This document shows positions 25,603 to 33,488 of a DNA stretch of 64,000 bases, in pieces. The notes under the pieces are model-generated. The model made no database searches and was not told the origin of the DNA. It saw nothing but the letters and a program-made list of their open reading frames with translations. The stretch comes from Nocardia macrotermitis (GTDB lineage Bacteria; Actinomycetota; Actinomycetes; Mycobacteriales; Mycobacteriaceae). The DNA lies in the NCBI RefSeq assembly GCF_009604405.1, contig NZ_WEGK01000007.1, positions 310,001-374,000 on the forward strand, written 5' to 3'. Both the position numbers and the translations under genes were made by a program. The stretch's first letter is position 1. The number at the start of each line of letters is the position of its first letter.

Positions 25603-27432
25603 TCACTTGACGCAGGGTATGCCGCTGCCCTTCATACTCGACATATCGGTCGGCGCGGGTGAGTTGGTGCCGATATTGGTCGCCGAGACCGGCGGCGGGG
25701 GCGGTGTCGTCGAGGTGGCGGTCGCACTGGAATCGTCGCTCGACATACCCGCCATCCCGGTGATCGCGGTGCTGCTGGCCAACTCGGTGCCGACGGTCAG
25801 CTGGATCGACTGCGAGTTGATCTCCGAGGATTTGGTCGCGGTCAGGCCCAGCTGTCCGGCCAGCGCCGTGGCGGCCTCCTGCGCACCCGAGCCGTACAGC
25901 AGGGTGCTGGAACTGCGCGTGTATCCCGTGCTCGCCACCCCCTGGGTGAAACCCCTTCCGGCGAGCGCCTTTTCGAGATTTCCGCCCAGGCCGTTCTTGC
26001 CCGAACTGTTCACCACGTTGGCCGTCACGCCGGATGCCGACGGGATGTTCGTGGACGTCGGGGACGCACTGGTCGTGGTGGTGGCGCCGGGCTTGGGCGG
26101 ATACAGCAGGTTCTTCACGTAGGAGTGGATCAGATCCAGGTCGACGATGCTGCTGTCCTCGCCGTCGATGACCTGGAAGTCCTTGACCGGCAGGGTGTAC
26201 AGCGTCAGCCCGCCACCCATCAGCGAGGACGCCTGCCCGGCGAACTTGCCCAGGTCCAGGCCGCTGTCCACGGCCATGTTCTTCTGCGCGACACCGAGCA
26301 ACCCCATCAGGGTGCGCGGACTGGACAGCGTTCCGCTGCTCTTCAATTTGCTCACCAGCGAGACCACGAACGCCTGCTGCCGCCGGGTGCGGTCCATATC
26401 GGTGAAGTTCAGCGACTCGTCCGGATCACGCCGCTGCCGCACGAAAGCCATTGCCTGCGAGGCGTTGATCTGCTGCTGCCCCTTGACGAACCGCGCCCCG
26501 GAGAACGTGTCGTGCGTATTCTCGTTGAGGCACACCGTGATCGGCTGCACCTGTTGCGCGATCTCGAAGAACGCCGCCATGGTGATCTCGATGAAGTGAT
26601 CGATCGGCACATCGCCCAGGAATTTGCTGACGGTCTTCAGTTCGGCCTTGCGCCCGGCGTCGCGTGCCTTGGTCTCCGCGTCCGGATCGCCCTCGGCCTG
26701 CTTGCCCAGCACGGCGCCGTAGGTGCGGCCGTACGCCTCCTTGATCTTGCCCTTGCAGAGGTCACCACCGCACGCGGCCGGATCGAGCGTCACATAGTCG
26801 TCGCGCGGGATGGAGATCGCCGTGGATTTGGAACCGTCACCCGGAATGTGGATCAGCATCAGCACATTCGAGTTCATGCCGCCGTTGTCGTTGTCACCGG
26901 CGTGCAGCGCGTCGTACATGGCCTGCGGCAACGGATTTCCGCGCTCGTCCTTACGGCTGTCCAGACCCATCAGCAGGATGTTCTGATCCTCGCCGACCGA
27001 TTTGGGGCCGTCGCTGATCGCGTTGGAGGTGATGACGCCCTTGACCGCGTGATCGTAGATCCGCCACGCCGCACCGGTGCCGACCAGCACCAGCACCGAT
27101 ACCAGCGCCATCAGGGTGCGGCCCGCGACCACCGCCTTGGAGGTGCGCTGCCGACGGGCCGGGCGACGGGTGTGCCGACGCGAGGGCAGCAGCGTCGTCG
27201 CGGCATCCGCGTCCGCCTTCACCTCGTCCGGCTTCGACTCCTCGGTCGCGGGCGCGGCGGATTCGGCTGCCGCGGAACGATTTTCCCGAGTCTTGCGCTC
27301 CGCCCGCGGGCGATCGGCGCGGGTCGCGCGCGCCACGGCCTCGCGCGACAGACGCGGCTGAGTGCCATGCGGCAACCGCTCGGTACTCGGACCATCCGGC
27401 TCGTTACGCCGATGGCCCCCTTCGGAACTCAT
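25603..27432 (-). CDS. LytR-CpsA-Psr (LCP) family cell-wall glycopolymer ligase, copy 2
   Basis: 609 aa, same architecture as the downstream paralog: charged N-terminus of ~105 aa, helix LMALVSVLVLVGTGAAW, LCP core (ILLMGLDSRKD, IHIPGDGS, AISIPRDDYVTLD, AFVRQRRDPDESLNF), LytR_C domain (NVVNSSGKNGLGGNLEKAL) and Pro/Thr/Ser tail ending IPCVK. The two proteins are nearly identical in motif stretches but differ in N-terminal linker and in an insert after KIKEAYGR, so the duplication is not recent. Likely redundant or specialised ligases for arabinogalactan or a capsule-like polymer. Confidence 0.92.
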   Translation of the reverse strand: MSSEGGHRRNEPDGPSTERLPHGTQPRLSREAVARATRADRPRAERKTRENRSAAAESAAPATEESKPDEVKADADAATTLLPSRRHTRRPARRQRTSKAVVAGRTLMALVSVLVLVGTGAAWRIYDHAVKGVITSNAISDGPKSVGEDQNILLMGLDSRKDERGNPLPQAMYDALHAGDNDNGGMNSNVLMLIHIPGDGSKSTAISIPRDDYVTLDPAACGGDLCKGKIKEAYGRTYGAVLGKQAEGDPDAETKARDAGRKAELKTVSKFLGDVPIDHFIEITMAAFFEIAQQVQPITVCLNENTHDTFSGARFVKGQQQINASQAMAFVRQRRDPDESLNFTDMDRTRRQQAFVVSLVSKLKSSGTLSSPRTLMGLLGVAQKNMAVDSGLDLGKFAGQASSLMGGGLTLYTLPVKDFQVIDGEDSSIVDLDLIHSYVKNLLYPPKPGATTTTSASPTSTNIPSASGVTANVVNSSGKNGLGGNLEKALAGRGFTQGVASTGYTRSSSTLLYGSGAQEAATALAGQLGLTATKSSEINSQSIQLTVGTELASSTAITGMAGMSSDDSSATATSTTPPPPPVSATNIGTNSPAPTDMSSMKGSGIPCVK

Positions 27433-27440
27433 ACGGACCG

Positions 27441-27476
27441 AATATAGGGTCGGCGACCAAAGTTCGCCAGGCGAAC
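27441..27476 (-). promoter_or_regulatory. Leaderless promoter and dyad of LCP copy 2
   Basis: TATATT (27441-27446) and the identical spacer CGGTCCGT precede the ATG at 27432. A dyad GTTCGCC-A-GGCGAAC (27462-27476) lies upstream. The dyad shares the TTCGCC/GGCGAA halves of copy 1 but with a one-base rather than three-base gap between those halves. Confidence 0.65.
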
Positions 27477-27567
27477 GAACTCGGACGTGGAATTGATCAC
27501 CGGTGGCCGGACCGGGACATGACAACGCGATCGAAGCGCTTGCGCGCCAACACAATGAATAATTTCT

Positions 27568-28308
27568 CTACCACCTGGAAGTCAGTGCACCCAACGCGCC
27601 CAGCGCGACCGCGGCCGCAGTCGAGGTACGCAGCACGGTCGGGCCGAGCAGTGCGATATCCGCGCCCGCATCGGCGAGCGCGGTGAGTTCGGCATCGTCC
27701 AGGCCACCTTCGGGCCCGACGATGAGGACGATCCGCGAGGCGGCGGCCAACGGCAGGGAAACGAAACGGGCCGAACCCGATTCGTGCAGCGCGACGACGA
27801 TTCCGTTGTCCGCCTTGGTTTCCCGTACCAGTGTCAGCACCTCGGACGTGCGATACAGCTCGGTGACCTCCGGTATGAACGCGCGCCGGGACTGCCGGGC
27901 GGCCGAGCGTGCCGCGGCACGCCATTTGTCGACGCCCTTGCGCGCCTTGCCTTCCCAGTTCGCGACGCAGCGCGCGGCCTGCCACGGCACGACGACGTCG
28001 GCGCCCGCCTCGGTCATCGTCTCCACCGCCAGCTCCGAGCGATCGGATTTGGGCAGCGCCTGCACGACGGTGACCGGCGGCGCGACCGGTTCGGCCAGCA
28101 CCCGATCGAGCACCTCGAGCTCGAGCCGGTCCTTCTGCGCCGCAACGACTTCCGACTCGGCGAGCACACCCGCGCCGTCGGACAGGGTGATCGGCTCGCC
28201 GACCCGGATGCGCCGCACGGTCGCCGCGTGACGTCCCTCCGGGCCGTCGAGGATCGCGATACCGCCCGGCCCGGGAATCTCGTCGAGATAGAAAACCGTT
28301 GCCGCCAC
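27568..28308 (-). CDS. rsmE: 16S rRNA m3U1498 methyltransferase RsmE
   Basis: 246 aa. N-terminal PUA-like part with HAATVRRIRVGEPI, then the SPOUT domain with the knot segment IVLIVGPEGGLDDAELTAL and ALLGPTVLRTSTAAAVAL. RsmE methylates U1498 in the decoding centre of 30S subunits. GTG start 16 bases after dnaJ, so it ends the hrcA-dnaJ-rsmE series as in mycobacteria. Confidence 0.93.
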   Translation of the reverse strand: MAATVFYLDEIPGPGGIAILDGPEGRHAATVRRIRVGEPITLSDGAGVLAESEVVAAQKDRLELEVLDRVLAEPVAPPVTVVQALPKSDRSELAVETMTEAGADVVVPWQAARCVANWEGKARKGVDKWRAAARSAARQSRRAFIPEVTELYRTSEVLTLVRETKADNGIVVALHESGSARFVSLPLAAASRIVLIVGPEGGLDDAELTALADAGADIALLGPTVLRTSTAAAVALGALGALTSRW

Positions 28309-28324
28309 TACAGATTCCGCCCGA

Positions 28325-29476
28325 TCAGCGACCGCTGAACGACGCGCGCAACCGCGCGAACAGACCGCTGTTGTGCTCGGACTGGGCCGAAAGTACCTCG
28401 GTGCGTTCGCCGTTGCGCATCGCCTTGTACTTGCGCAGCAGATCGGACTGCTTGGCGTCGAGCTTGGTCGGCACCACGATGTCCAGATGCGCGATCATGT
28501 CGCCGCGCGAACTCGAACGCAGTTTGGGCATGCCGTGCGCGCGCAGCACCGAGACCTCGCCCGGCTGGGTTCCGGCCGGAATGGTCAGCTCGGTCGGGCC
28601 GTCCAGGATCGTGTCGACCACCACGGTCGCGCCCAGCGCGGCATCGACCATCGGCACCCGGATCGTGCAGTGCAGATCGTCACCGTCGCGCACGAACATG
28701 TCGTGCGGCTGCTCGACGATCTCCACGTACAGATCACCGGCCGGGCCGCCACCGGGACCGACCTCACCCTGCGCGGCCAGCCGCACGCGCATGCCGTTGG
28801 CCACACCCGCCGGTATCGGCGCGGCGATCTCCCGGCGCGAACGCACCCGGCCGTCGCCACCGCACTTGCGGCACGGATCGGGAATGGTCTCCCCCGCGCC
28901 ACGGCAGGTCGGGCACGGCCGGGAGGTCATCACCTGGCCCAGGAACGAACGCTGCACGGTCTGCACCTCGCCCGCGCCGCCGCAGGTCTCACAGCGCACC
29001 GGCTTGGAATTGCCGTTGGTGCCCGCGCCCTGGCACAGATCACACAGCACGGCGGTGTCCACGGTCAGATGTTTGGTGACCCCGACCGCGCATTCGGCCA
29101 GCGACAGCCGGGTGCGCAGCAGCGAATCCGCGCCGGGCTGCACGCGCCCGCGCGGACGCCGCGGACCCGAGGCGTTCATGCCACCGAAGAACGCCTCGAA
29201 CACATCGCCCAGACCGCCGAAACCGGCCGCGCCGGAGAACCCGCCCGGACCGCCGCCGGACTCGAGCGGATCGCCGCCCATATCCACGATGCGGCGCTTC
29301 TCGGCATCACTGAGCACCTCGTAGGCCGCCGACACCTCGCGGAACCGCTCCTGGGCGTCCGCATCGGGGTTGACGTCGGGGTGCAGCTCGCGCGCCAGCT
29401 TGCGATAGGCGCGCTTGATCTCCTGATCGGACGCGTTGCGTCCGACACCGAGCAATCCGTAGTAGTCCCGTGCCAC
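28325..29476 (-). CDS. dnaJ: Chaperone DnaJ (Hsp40)
   Basis: 383 aa. J-domain 1-68 with HPD in ELHPDVNPD, a short Gly-Phe region (FSGAAGFGGLGDVFEAFFGG), four zinc repeats (CDLCQGAG, CETCGGAG, CPTCRGAG, CRKCGGDG) and C-terminal substrate domains. It is the DnaJ2-type partner that follows hrcA in actinobacteria rather than the one in the dnaK operon. It stimulates DnaK ATPase. Located 57 bases after hrcA, same strand. Confidence 0.94.
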   Translation of the reverse strand: MARDYYGLLGVGRNASDQEIKRAYRKLARELHPDVNPDADAQERFREVSAAYEVLSDAEKRRIVDMGGDPLESGGGPGGFSGAAGFGGLGDVFEAFFGGMNASGPRRPRGRVQPGADSLLRTRLSLAECAVGVTKHLTVDTAVLCDLCQGAGTNGNSKPVRCETCGGAGEVQTVQRSFLGQVMTSRPCPTCRGAGETIPDPCRKCGGDGRVRSRREIAAPIPAGVANGMRVRLAAQGEVGPGGGPAGDLYVEIVEQPHDMFVRDGDDLHCTIRVPMVDAALGATVVVDTILDGPTELTIPAGTQPGEVSVLRAHGMPKLRSSSRGDMIAHLDIVVPTKLDAKQSDLLRKYKAMRNGERTEVLSAQSEHNSGLFARLRASFSGR

Positions 29477-29533
29477 TTGTGTCTCTAGTCCTGTTCCGAA
29501 TCCGTTTGCTTCACGATCTCATCGCGCGGCCGC

Positions 29534-30565
29534 TCACCTGTCGGCGAGTACCTCACCGATGTATCGGGCGACTGCCGCGACCGAGGCGATCGTTCCCGGA
29601 TAGTCCATGCGGGTCGGGCCCAGCACACCCATGCCCCCGAGCACGGTACCCGGCATACCGTACCCGGTGGAAACCACCGAGGTTCCGCGGATCTGTTCGA
29701 GCTGCGTCTCCTCGCCGATCTGCACGGTCACGGTGCCCGGATGCTGCGCGGCGGCCAGCAGCTTGAGCACGATCACCTGTTCCTCGAGCGCCTCGAGCAC
29801 CGCGCGCAGCGAACCCGGGAAACCGAAGTCGTTGACGTTGCGGGTGAGATTCGCCGTACCGCCGAGCACGATGCGTTCCTCGGGATGTTCCACCAGCGTC
29901 TCCACCAGCACCGTCGACACCCGGACCAGCACATCGCGCAGGCGGGCCGGGGAATTCTCCGGCAATCCGGCGACCGAGGCCGACGCCGCGGACAGGCGTT
30001 TGCCGTCCATCGCCTTGCCGAGCATGGCGCGCAACGCGGTCAGATCGTCGTCGCCGATCACCGCGCCGAGTTCGACCAGGCGCTGATCCACGCGGCCGCT
30101 GTCGGTGATGACCACCAGCAGCAGCCGGGCCGGATTGAGCGCGACGACCTCGATGTGCCGAACCGTGGAGGCCGACACCGTCGGGTACTGCACCATGGCG
30201 ACCTGGCGGGTCAGCTGGGCGAGCAGGCGCACCCCGCGACGCAGCACGTCGTCCAGGTCGACGCCGCCGTCCAGGAAATCCATGATCGCCTTGCGCTCGG
30301 CCGTGGACAGCGGTTTGACCTCGGCGATGTTGTCGACGAACTGGCGATAGCCCTTGTCGGTGGGGATGCGACCGGAACTGGTGTGCGGCTGGGTGATGTA
30401 ACCCTCGGCCTCGAGCACGGCCATGTCATTGCGCACGGTCGCGCTGGAGACGCCCAGATTGTGCTTGTCCACCAGTGTTTTCGAGCCGATCGGCTCCTTG
30501 GTGGCGATGTAGTCCGCGACGATCGCGCGCAGGACCTCGAGACGCCGTTTCTCGGTGCTCGACAT
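29534..30565 (-). CDS. hrcA: Heat-inducible transcription repressor HrcA
   Basis: 343 aa. The N-terminal winged helix (RRLEVLRAIVADYI ... SSATVRNDMAVLEAEGYI) and the GRIPTDKGYR(Q)FVD motif are diagnostic. HrcA binds CIRCE elements upstream of groES/groEL. The ATG at 30565 has AGGAGG eight bases upstream; the GTG nine bases earlier would overlap that site. No CIRCE sequence occurs in the 130 bases upstream here, so its own operon may not be autoregulated through CIRCE. Confidence 0.94.
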   Translation of the reverse strand: MSSTEKRRLEVLRAIVADYIATKEPIGSKTLVDKHNLGVSSATVRNDMAVLEAEGYITQPHTSSGRIPTDKGYRQFVDNIAEVKPLSTAERKAIMDFLDGGVDLDDVLRRGVRLLAQLTRQVAMVQYPTVSASTVRHIEVVALNPARLLLVVITDSGRVDQRLVELGAVIGDDDLTALRAMLGKAMDGKRLSAASASVAGLPENSPARLRDVLVRVSTVLVETLVEHPEERIVLGGTANLTRNVNDFGFPGSLRAVLEALEEQVIVLKLLAAAQHPGTVTVQIGEETQLEQIRGTSVVSTGYGMPGTVLGGMGVLGPTRMDYPGTIASVAAVARYIGEVLADR

Positions 30566-30698
30566 CGGCCCCACCTCCTCGTTCGCCAGCGGGTCGCCCG
30601 GTGTCTGCGAGCAGCATCGACCACGCGGATCCCAGGTTGATCCATTTCCAGTTTAGTTCCTGAAAACCGTTTACCCGGTGTGGCGTGGCACAACCCGC

Positions 30699-31508
30699 TC
30701 AGCCGACCAGGGTTCCGACGACGGCGTCGGCGATATCGGCGGCGTGCGTGAAGGGCAGATCCGCGCCGCCCGTCACCCGGGTGAGACTGATGTCCGGATG
30801 CACATCGCGCAGTCGTTCGGCGCCGGTGTGCCGGACCGCGCCGACGTGCCGGGCGGGCGTGCCGCGCTCGGCGGTACCTTCGGTGGACAGAATCATCGTT
30901 GTCGGACAGGCGATTTCGCAGTAGGTCCGGAGCAGGCCCCGGCGGTGCCGGTCGATCGCGCGCGTCAGTTCGGCGAGCGCGTCGGGCGGTAGCACGCCCC
31001 GCTCGGGCGTGCGGCGGGCCAGCCATGAGCCCCCACGGATACCGAAACCGTTGCGCGAGCGGTGCGTTCGGCGCTCGTATCGCGCGAGCGGGCGATCCAG
31101 CGGCACCGCGCCGTCGACCAGGACCAGGCCCGCGACCGCGACCGGATACGTCGCGGCGTAGTCGAGCACGAGGTCCGCGCCCAGCGACCAGCCGACCAGG
31201 ATCGGCTCCCGCACGATCAGCCGCGACAGCGTCCGCCGGACCGCCGCGCGGAATGCCTCGAATGTGTAATCGCCGGTGGCCGTGGACTTTCCGTGGCCCG
31301 GAAGATCGAAGGTGATGGCCTCGAAACCCTCACCCAGTTCGGCGATCACGTGCCGCCAGACGTCCTGGGTCTCCCCCACCCCGTGACAGAAGATCACCGG
31401 CTGCCCGAATCCGGTCCGGGTGACCGGCAGCAGCGGCGGTTCCGCGTGGCCGCCGGGGGCGCGCTCGGCGGCATCGCGCTCGACGATCCGCTCCATGATC
31501 ACAGTCAT
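30699..31508 (-). CDS. Alpha/beta hydrolase
   Basis: 269 aa. Oxyanion motif CHGVGET, nucleophile elbow VGWSLGADL (Ser), and a C-terminal His in PFTHAADIADAV with an upstream acid. The LPGHGKSTATGDYT segment after strand 4 is typical of the fold. Substrate unknown. The ATG at 31508 has GAGGGGAG upstream. It lies between hrcA and hemW on the same strand and does not appear coupled to either. Confidence 0.85.
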   Translation of the reverse strand: MTVIMERIVERDAAERAPGGHAEPPLLPVTRTGFGQPVIFCHGVGETQDVWRHVIAELGEGFEAITFDLPGHGKSTATGDYTFEAFRAAVRRTLSRLIVREPILVGWSLGADLVLDYAATYPVAVAGLVLVDGAVPLDRPLARYERRTHRSRNGFGIRGGSWLARRTPERGVLPPDALAELTRAIDRHRRGLLRTYCEIACPTTMILSTEGTAERGTPARHVGAVRHTGAERLRDVHPDISLTRVTGGADLPFTHAADIADAVVGTLVG

Positions 31509-31695
31509 CCGTGCTCCCCTCGTCGCCGGGATCCAGCGGTGACGCCGCACCGCTCACCTGCGTCGAACCGGTCCCGATCACTCGACCGGACCGATCTGTG
31601 TACTGCCTGTGGGGCACACCACACCGTGTGCTCGAGATCCATATCGTCGTGACGAGCCGAGTTGCAACATCATCACGCGGATGACTCCGTCGCAT

Positions 31696-31744
31696 CACGC
31701 GGGCTCAGCACGCGGACTCAACACGCGGACTCAGCACACGGACG
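31696..31744. repeat. 13-bp tandem repeat
   Basis: About three and a half copies of an ACGCGGACTCAGC-like unit between the hydrolase gene and the 3' end of hemW. Noncoding. Confidence 0.6.
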
Positions 31745-31787
31745 AATCCGCGCCCGCCGGACGAGATCCTGGTCCCGATGGGATTGC

Positions 31788-33104
31788 TCAGCTCAGGAGT
31801 GTGCGTACCACACCGTCGGCCAGGAGCCGCCCGCGATCGGTCAGCACGATCGCGTCGTCGCGCACCTCGACCAGGCCGTCGGCGACGAGCCCGGCGACCG
31901 CGGTCCGCCCCGCGTGGTCCACATCGCGCACGGGGAGTCCGGAACGCAAACGCACCGCGAGCATGATCCGCTCGGTGTACCGCTCGTCGTCGGTGAGTTC
32001 CTCCCACCCGTCGGCGGGCAGGATCGGGGCGGCGGCCACCCGTTCGGCATAGCGGCCGGGATGCTTCACATTCCACCAGCGCACCCCGCCCACATGGCTG
32101 TGCGCACCCGGGCCCGCGCCGAGCCAGTCGCCGCCGTCCCAGTAGCCGAGGTTGTGGCGGCAGCGACCGGAATCGGTTGCGGCCCAATTGGATACCTCGT
32201 ACCAGTGCAGACCGGCCGCGGACAGCCGGGTATCGATGCGTTCGTAGCGGGACGCGAGAACGTCCTCGTCGGGGGCGGGCAGCTCGCCGCGGCGGACCTT
32301 GCGGGCCATCGCGGTGCCGTCCTCGACGATCAGGGAGTACGCGGAGACGTGGTCGACGCCCGCCTCGAGCACCGCGTCCAGGCTCAGGTCCAGATCGGCG
32401 TCGGATTCGCCGGGGGTGCCGTAGATGAGGTCCAGGTTGACGTGCTCGAATCCGGCCGCGCGCGCCTCGCGGGCCGCCGCGACCGGGCGACCCGGGGTGT
32501 GGGTGCGGTCGAGAATGCGCAGCACGTGCGTCGCGGCGGACTGCATGCCCAGCGAGATCCGGGTGTACCCCGCCGCGCGGAGGCGTTCGAAGAATTCCGG
32601 GGAAGTGGATTCGGGATTGGATTCCGTGGTCACCTCGGCGTCGGCGGCCAGGGTGAAGTTCGCGCGGATGGCGTCGAGGACGTCGGCCAGACCGTCGCCG
32701 CCCAGCAGCGAGGGCGTCCCGCCGCCCACGAAGATCGTCGACACCGGCGGCTGTGCGCTCGGTAACGCGTCGAAAGCCGCTGCGGCCGTTGCCATCTCGC
32801 CGCGCAACGCCTCCAGCCAGGACTGCGGCGAGGCCGAGCTGCCGAGTTCGCCCGCGGTGTAGGTGTTGAAGTCGCAGTAACCACAGCGCGTCGCGCAGAA
32901 CGGAACGTGCACGTAGATCCCGAACGGCCCGCCCCCGAAATCACGCAGCGGCGGGGCGGGCAGTGCGGTCTGCTGGACGGCGGGGCTCACCTGTCCAGTG
33001 TGCGGCCGGGGCGTCGCCGGGCCGGGCGCGGGTGTCGTCCGCACGGTTGCTGGGCACGATTTCGCTCGGATTCGGGGCGGGGCGGGGTCGGTTGTGACGG
33101 ACAT
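31788..33104 (-). CDS. hemW: HemW-type radical SAM protein (coproporphyrinogen III oxidase-like)
   Basis: 438 aa. Radical SAM cluster CATRCGYCDFNTY at about 72, the GGGTPSLL SAM motif and a HemN_C domain at the end. The CxxxCxxC-x-F pattern followed by NTY marks HemW (heme chaperone/insertase) rather than true HemN. The first ~40 residues are Pro/Thr-rich and poorly conserved; a GTG at 32990 (VSPAVQQTALP) is an equally good start. Same position as hemN Rv2388c in M. tuberculosis. Confidence 0.88.
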   Translation of the reverse strand: MSVTTDPAPPRIRAKSCPATVRTTPAPGPATPRPHTGQVSPAVQQTALPAPPLRDFGGGPFGIYVHVPFCATRCGYCDFNTYTAGELGSSASPQSWLEALRGEMATAAAAFDALPSAQPPVSTIFVGGGTPSLLGGDGLADVLDAIRANFTLAADAEVTTESNPESTSPEFFERLRAAGYTRISLGMQSAATHVLRILDRTHTPGRPVAAAREARAAGFEHVNLDLIYGTPGESDADLDLSLDAVLEAGVDHVSAYSLIVEDGTAMARKVRRGELPAPDEDVLASRYERIDTRLSAAGLHWYEVSNWAATDSGRCRHNLGYWDGGDWLGAGPGAHSHVGGVRWWNVKHPGRYAERVAAAPILPADGWEELTDDERYTERIMLAVRLRSGLPVRDVDHAGRTAVAGLVADGLVEVRDDAIVLTDRGRLLADGVVRTLLS

Positions 33105-33260
33105 CTCTCGCTCGGCAACGGTTCGGCATTCGGGAGGTCCGGATCATGTTCGGGCGGATGATCTATGACGGATCTCACAAACTGAGACGCCCGTACAGGG
33201 AATTTCCCTCGAATCTGCGGAAAATATCGACGGTCGGTCGGAATGACCGGGCTGACATGG

Positions 33261-33266
33261 CACAAT
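33261..33266 (+). promoter_or_regulatory. -10 element of the sulfate assimilation operon
   Basis: CACAAT, seven bases before the ATG of the leader peptide, with no Shine-Dalgarno. The spacing fits a leaderless start at the peptide's first codon. No good -35 is visible. Confidence 0.5.
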
Positions 33267-33273
33267 AGACCGC

Positions 33274-33366
33274 ATGACCGGACTTGGAGTGCGCCTCGTG
33301 GCTCGTCGCCACGTCGACTTCAAGCGCGTTTGCAGTGCGAGCTGTCTGCCGGAAAGCCTCCGGTAG
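33274..33366 (+). CDS. Cys-containing leader peptide (Ms4533A-like attenuator uORF)
   Basis: 30 aa: starts MTGLGVRLVARRHVDFKRV and continues with C-SAS-C near the end. The RRHVD core plus late cysteines matches the leaderless Cys-rich leader peptides known upstream of sulfur genes in mycobacteria, where slow translation of Cys codons under cysteine shortage raises expression of downstream genes. Cys codons are the 20th and 24th. It ends 122 bases before sirA. A small GC hairpin (33401-33416) lies in between. Rest of 33105-33488 holds the promoter and nothing else recognised. Confidence 0.8.
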   Translation: MTGLGVRLVARRHVDFKRVCSASCLPESLR

Positions 33367-33488
33367 TTCGGCCCCTGTTCCCGGTTCCGGCGTCATCGTC
33401 GCGGCGTCCCGGCCGCTGACTACCGAAGGCGCGAGCAGCCCCTCCCGCCTGTCGCCAGGTCTGAATCATCACCCCCAGGAGCGACCCT

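Noticed and set aside
30566..30698. CIRCE element upstream of hrcA
   Set aside because: No TTAGCACTC-N9-GAGTGCTAA or close variant in the interval.
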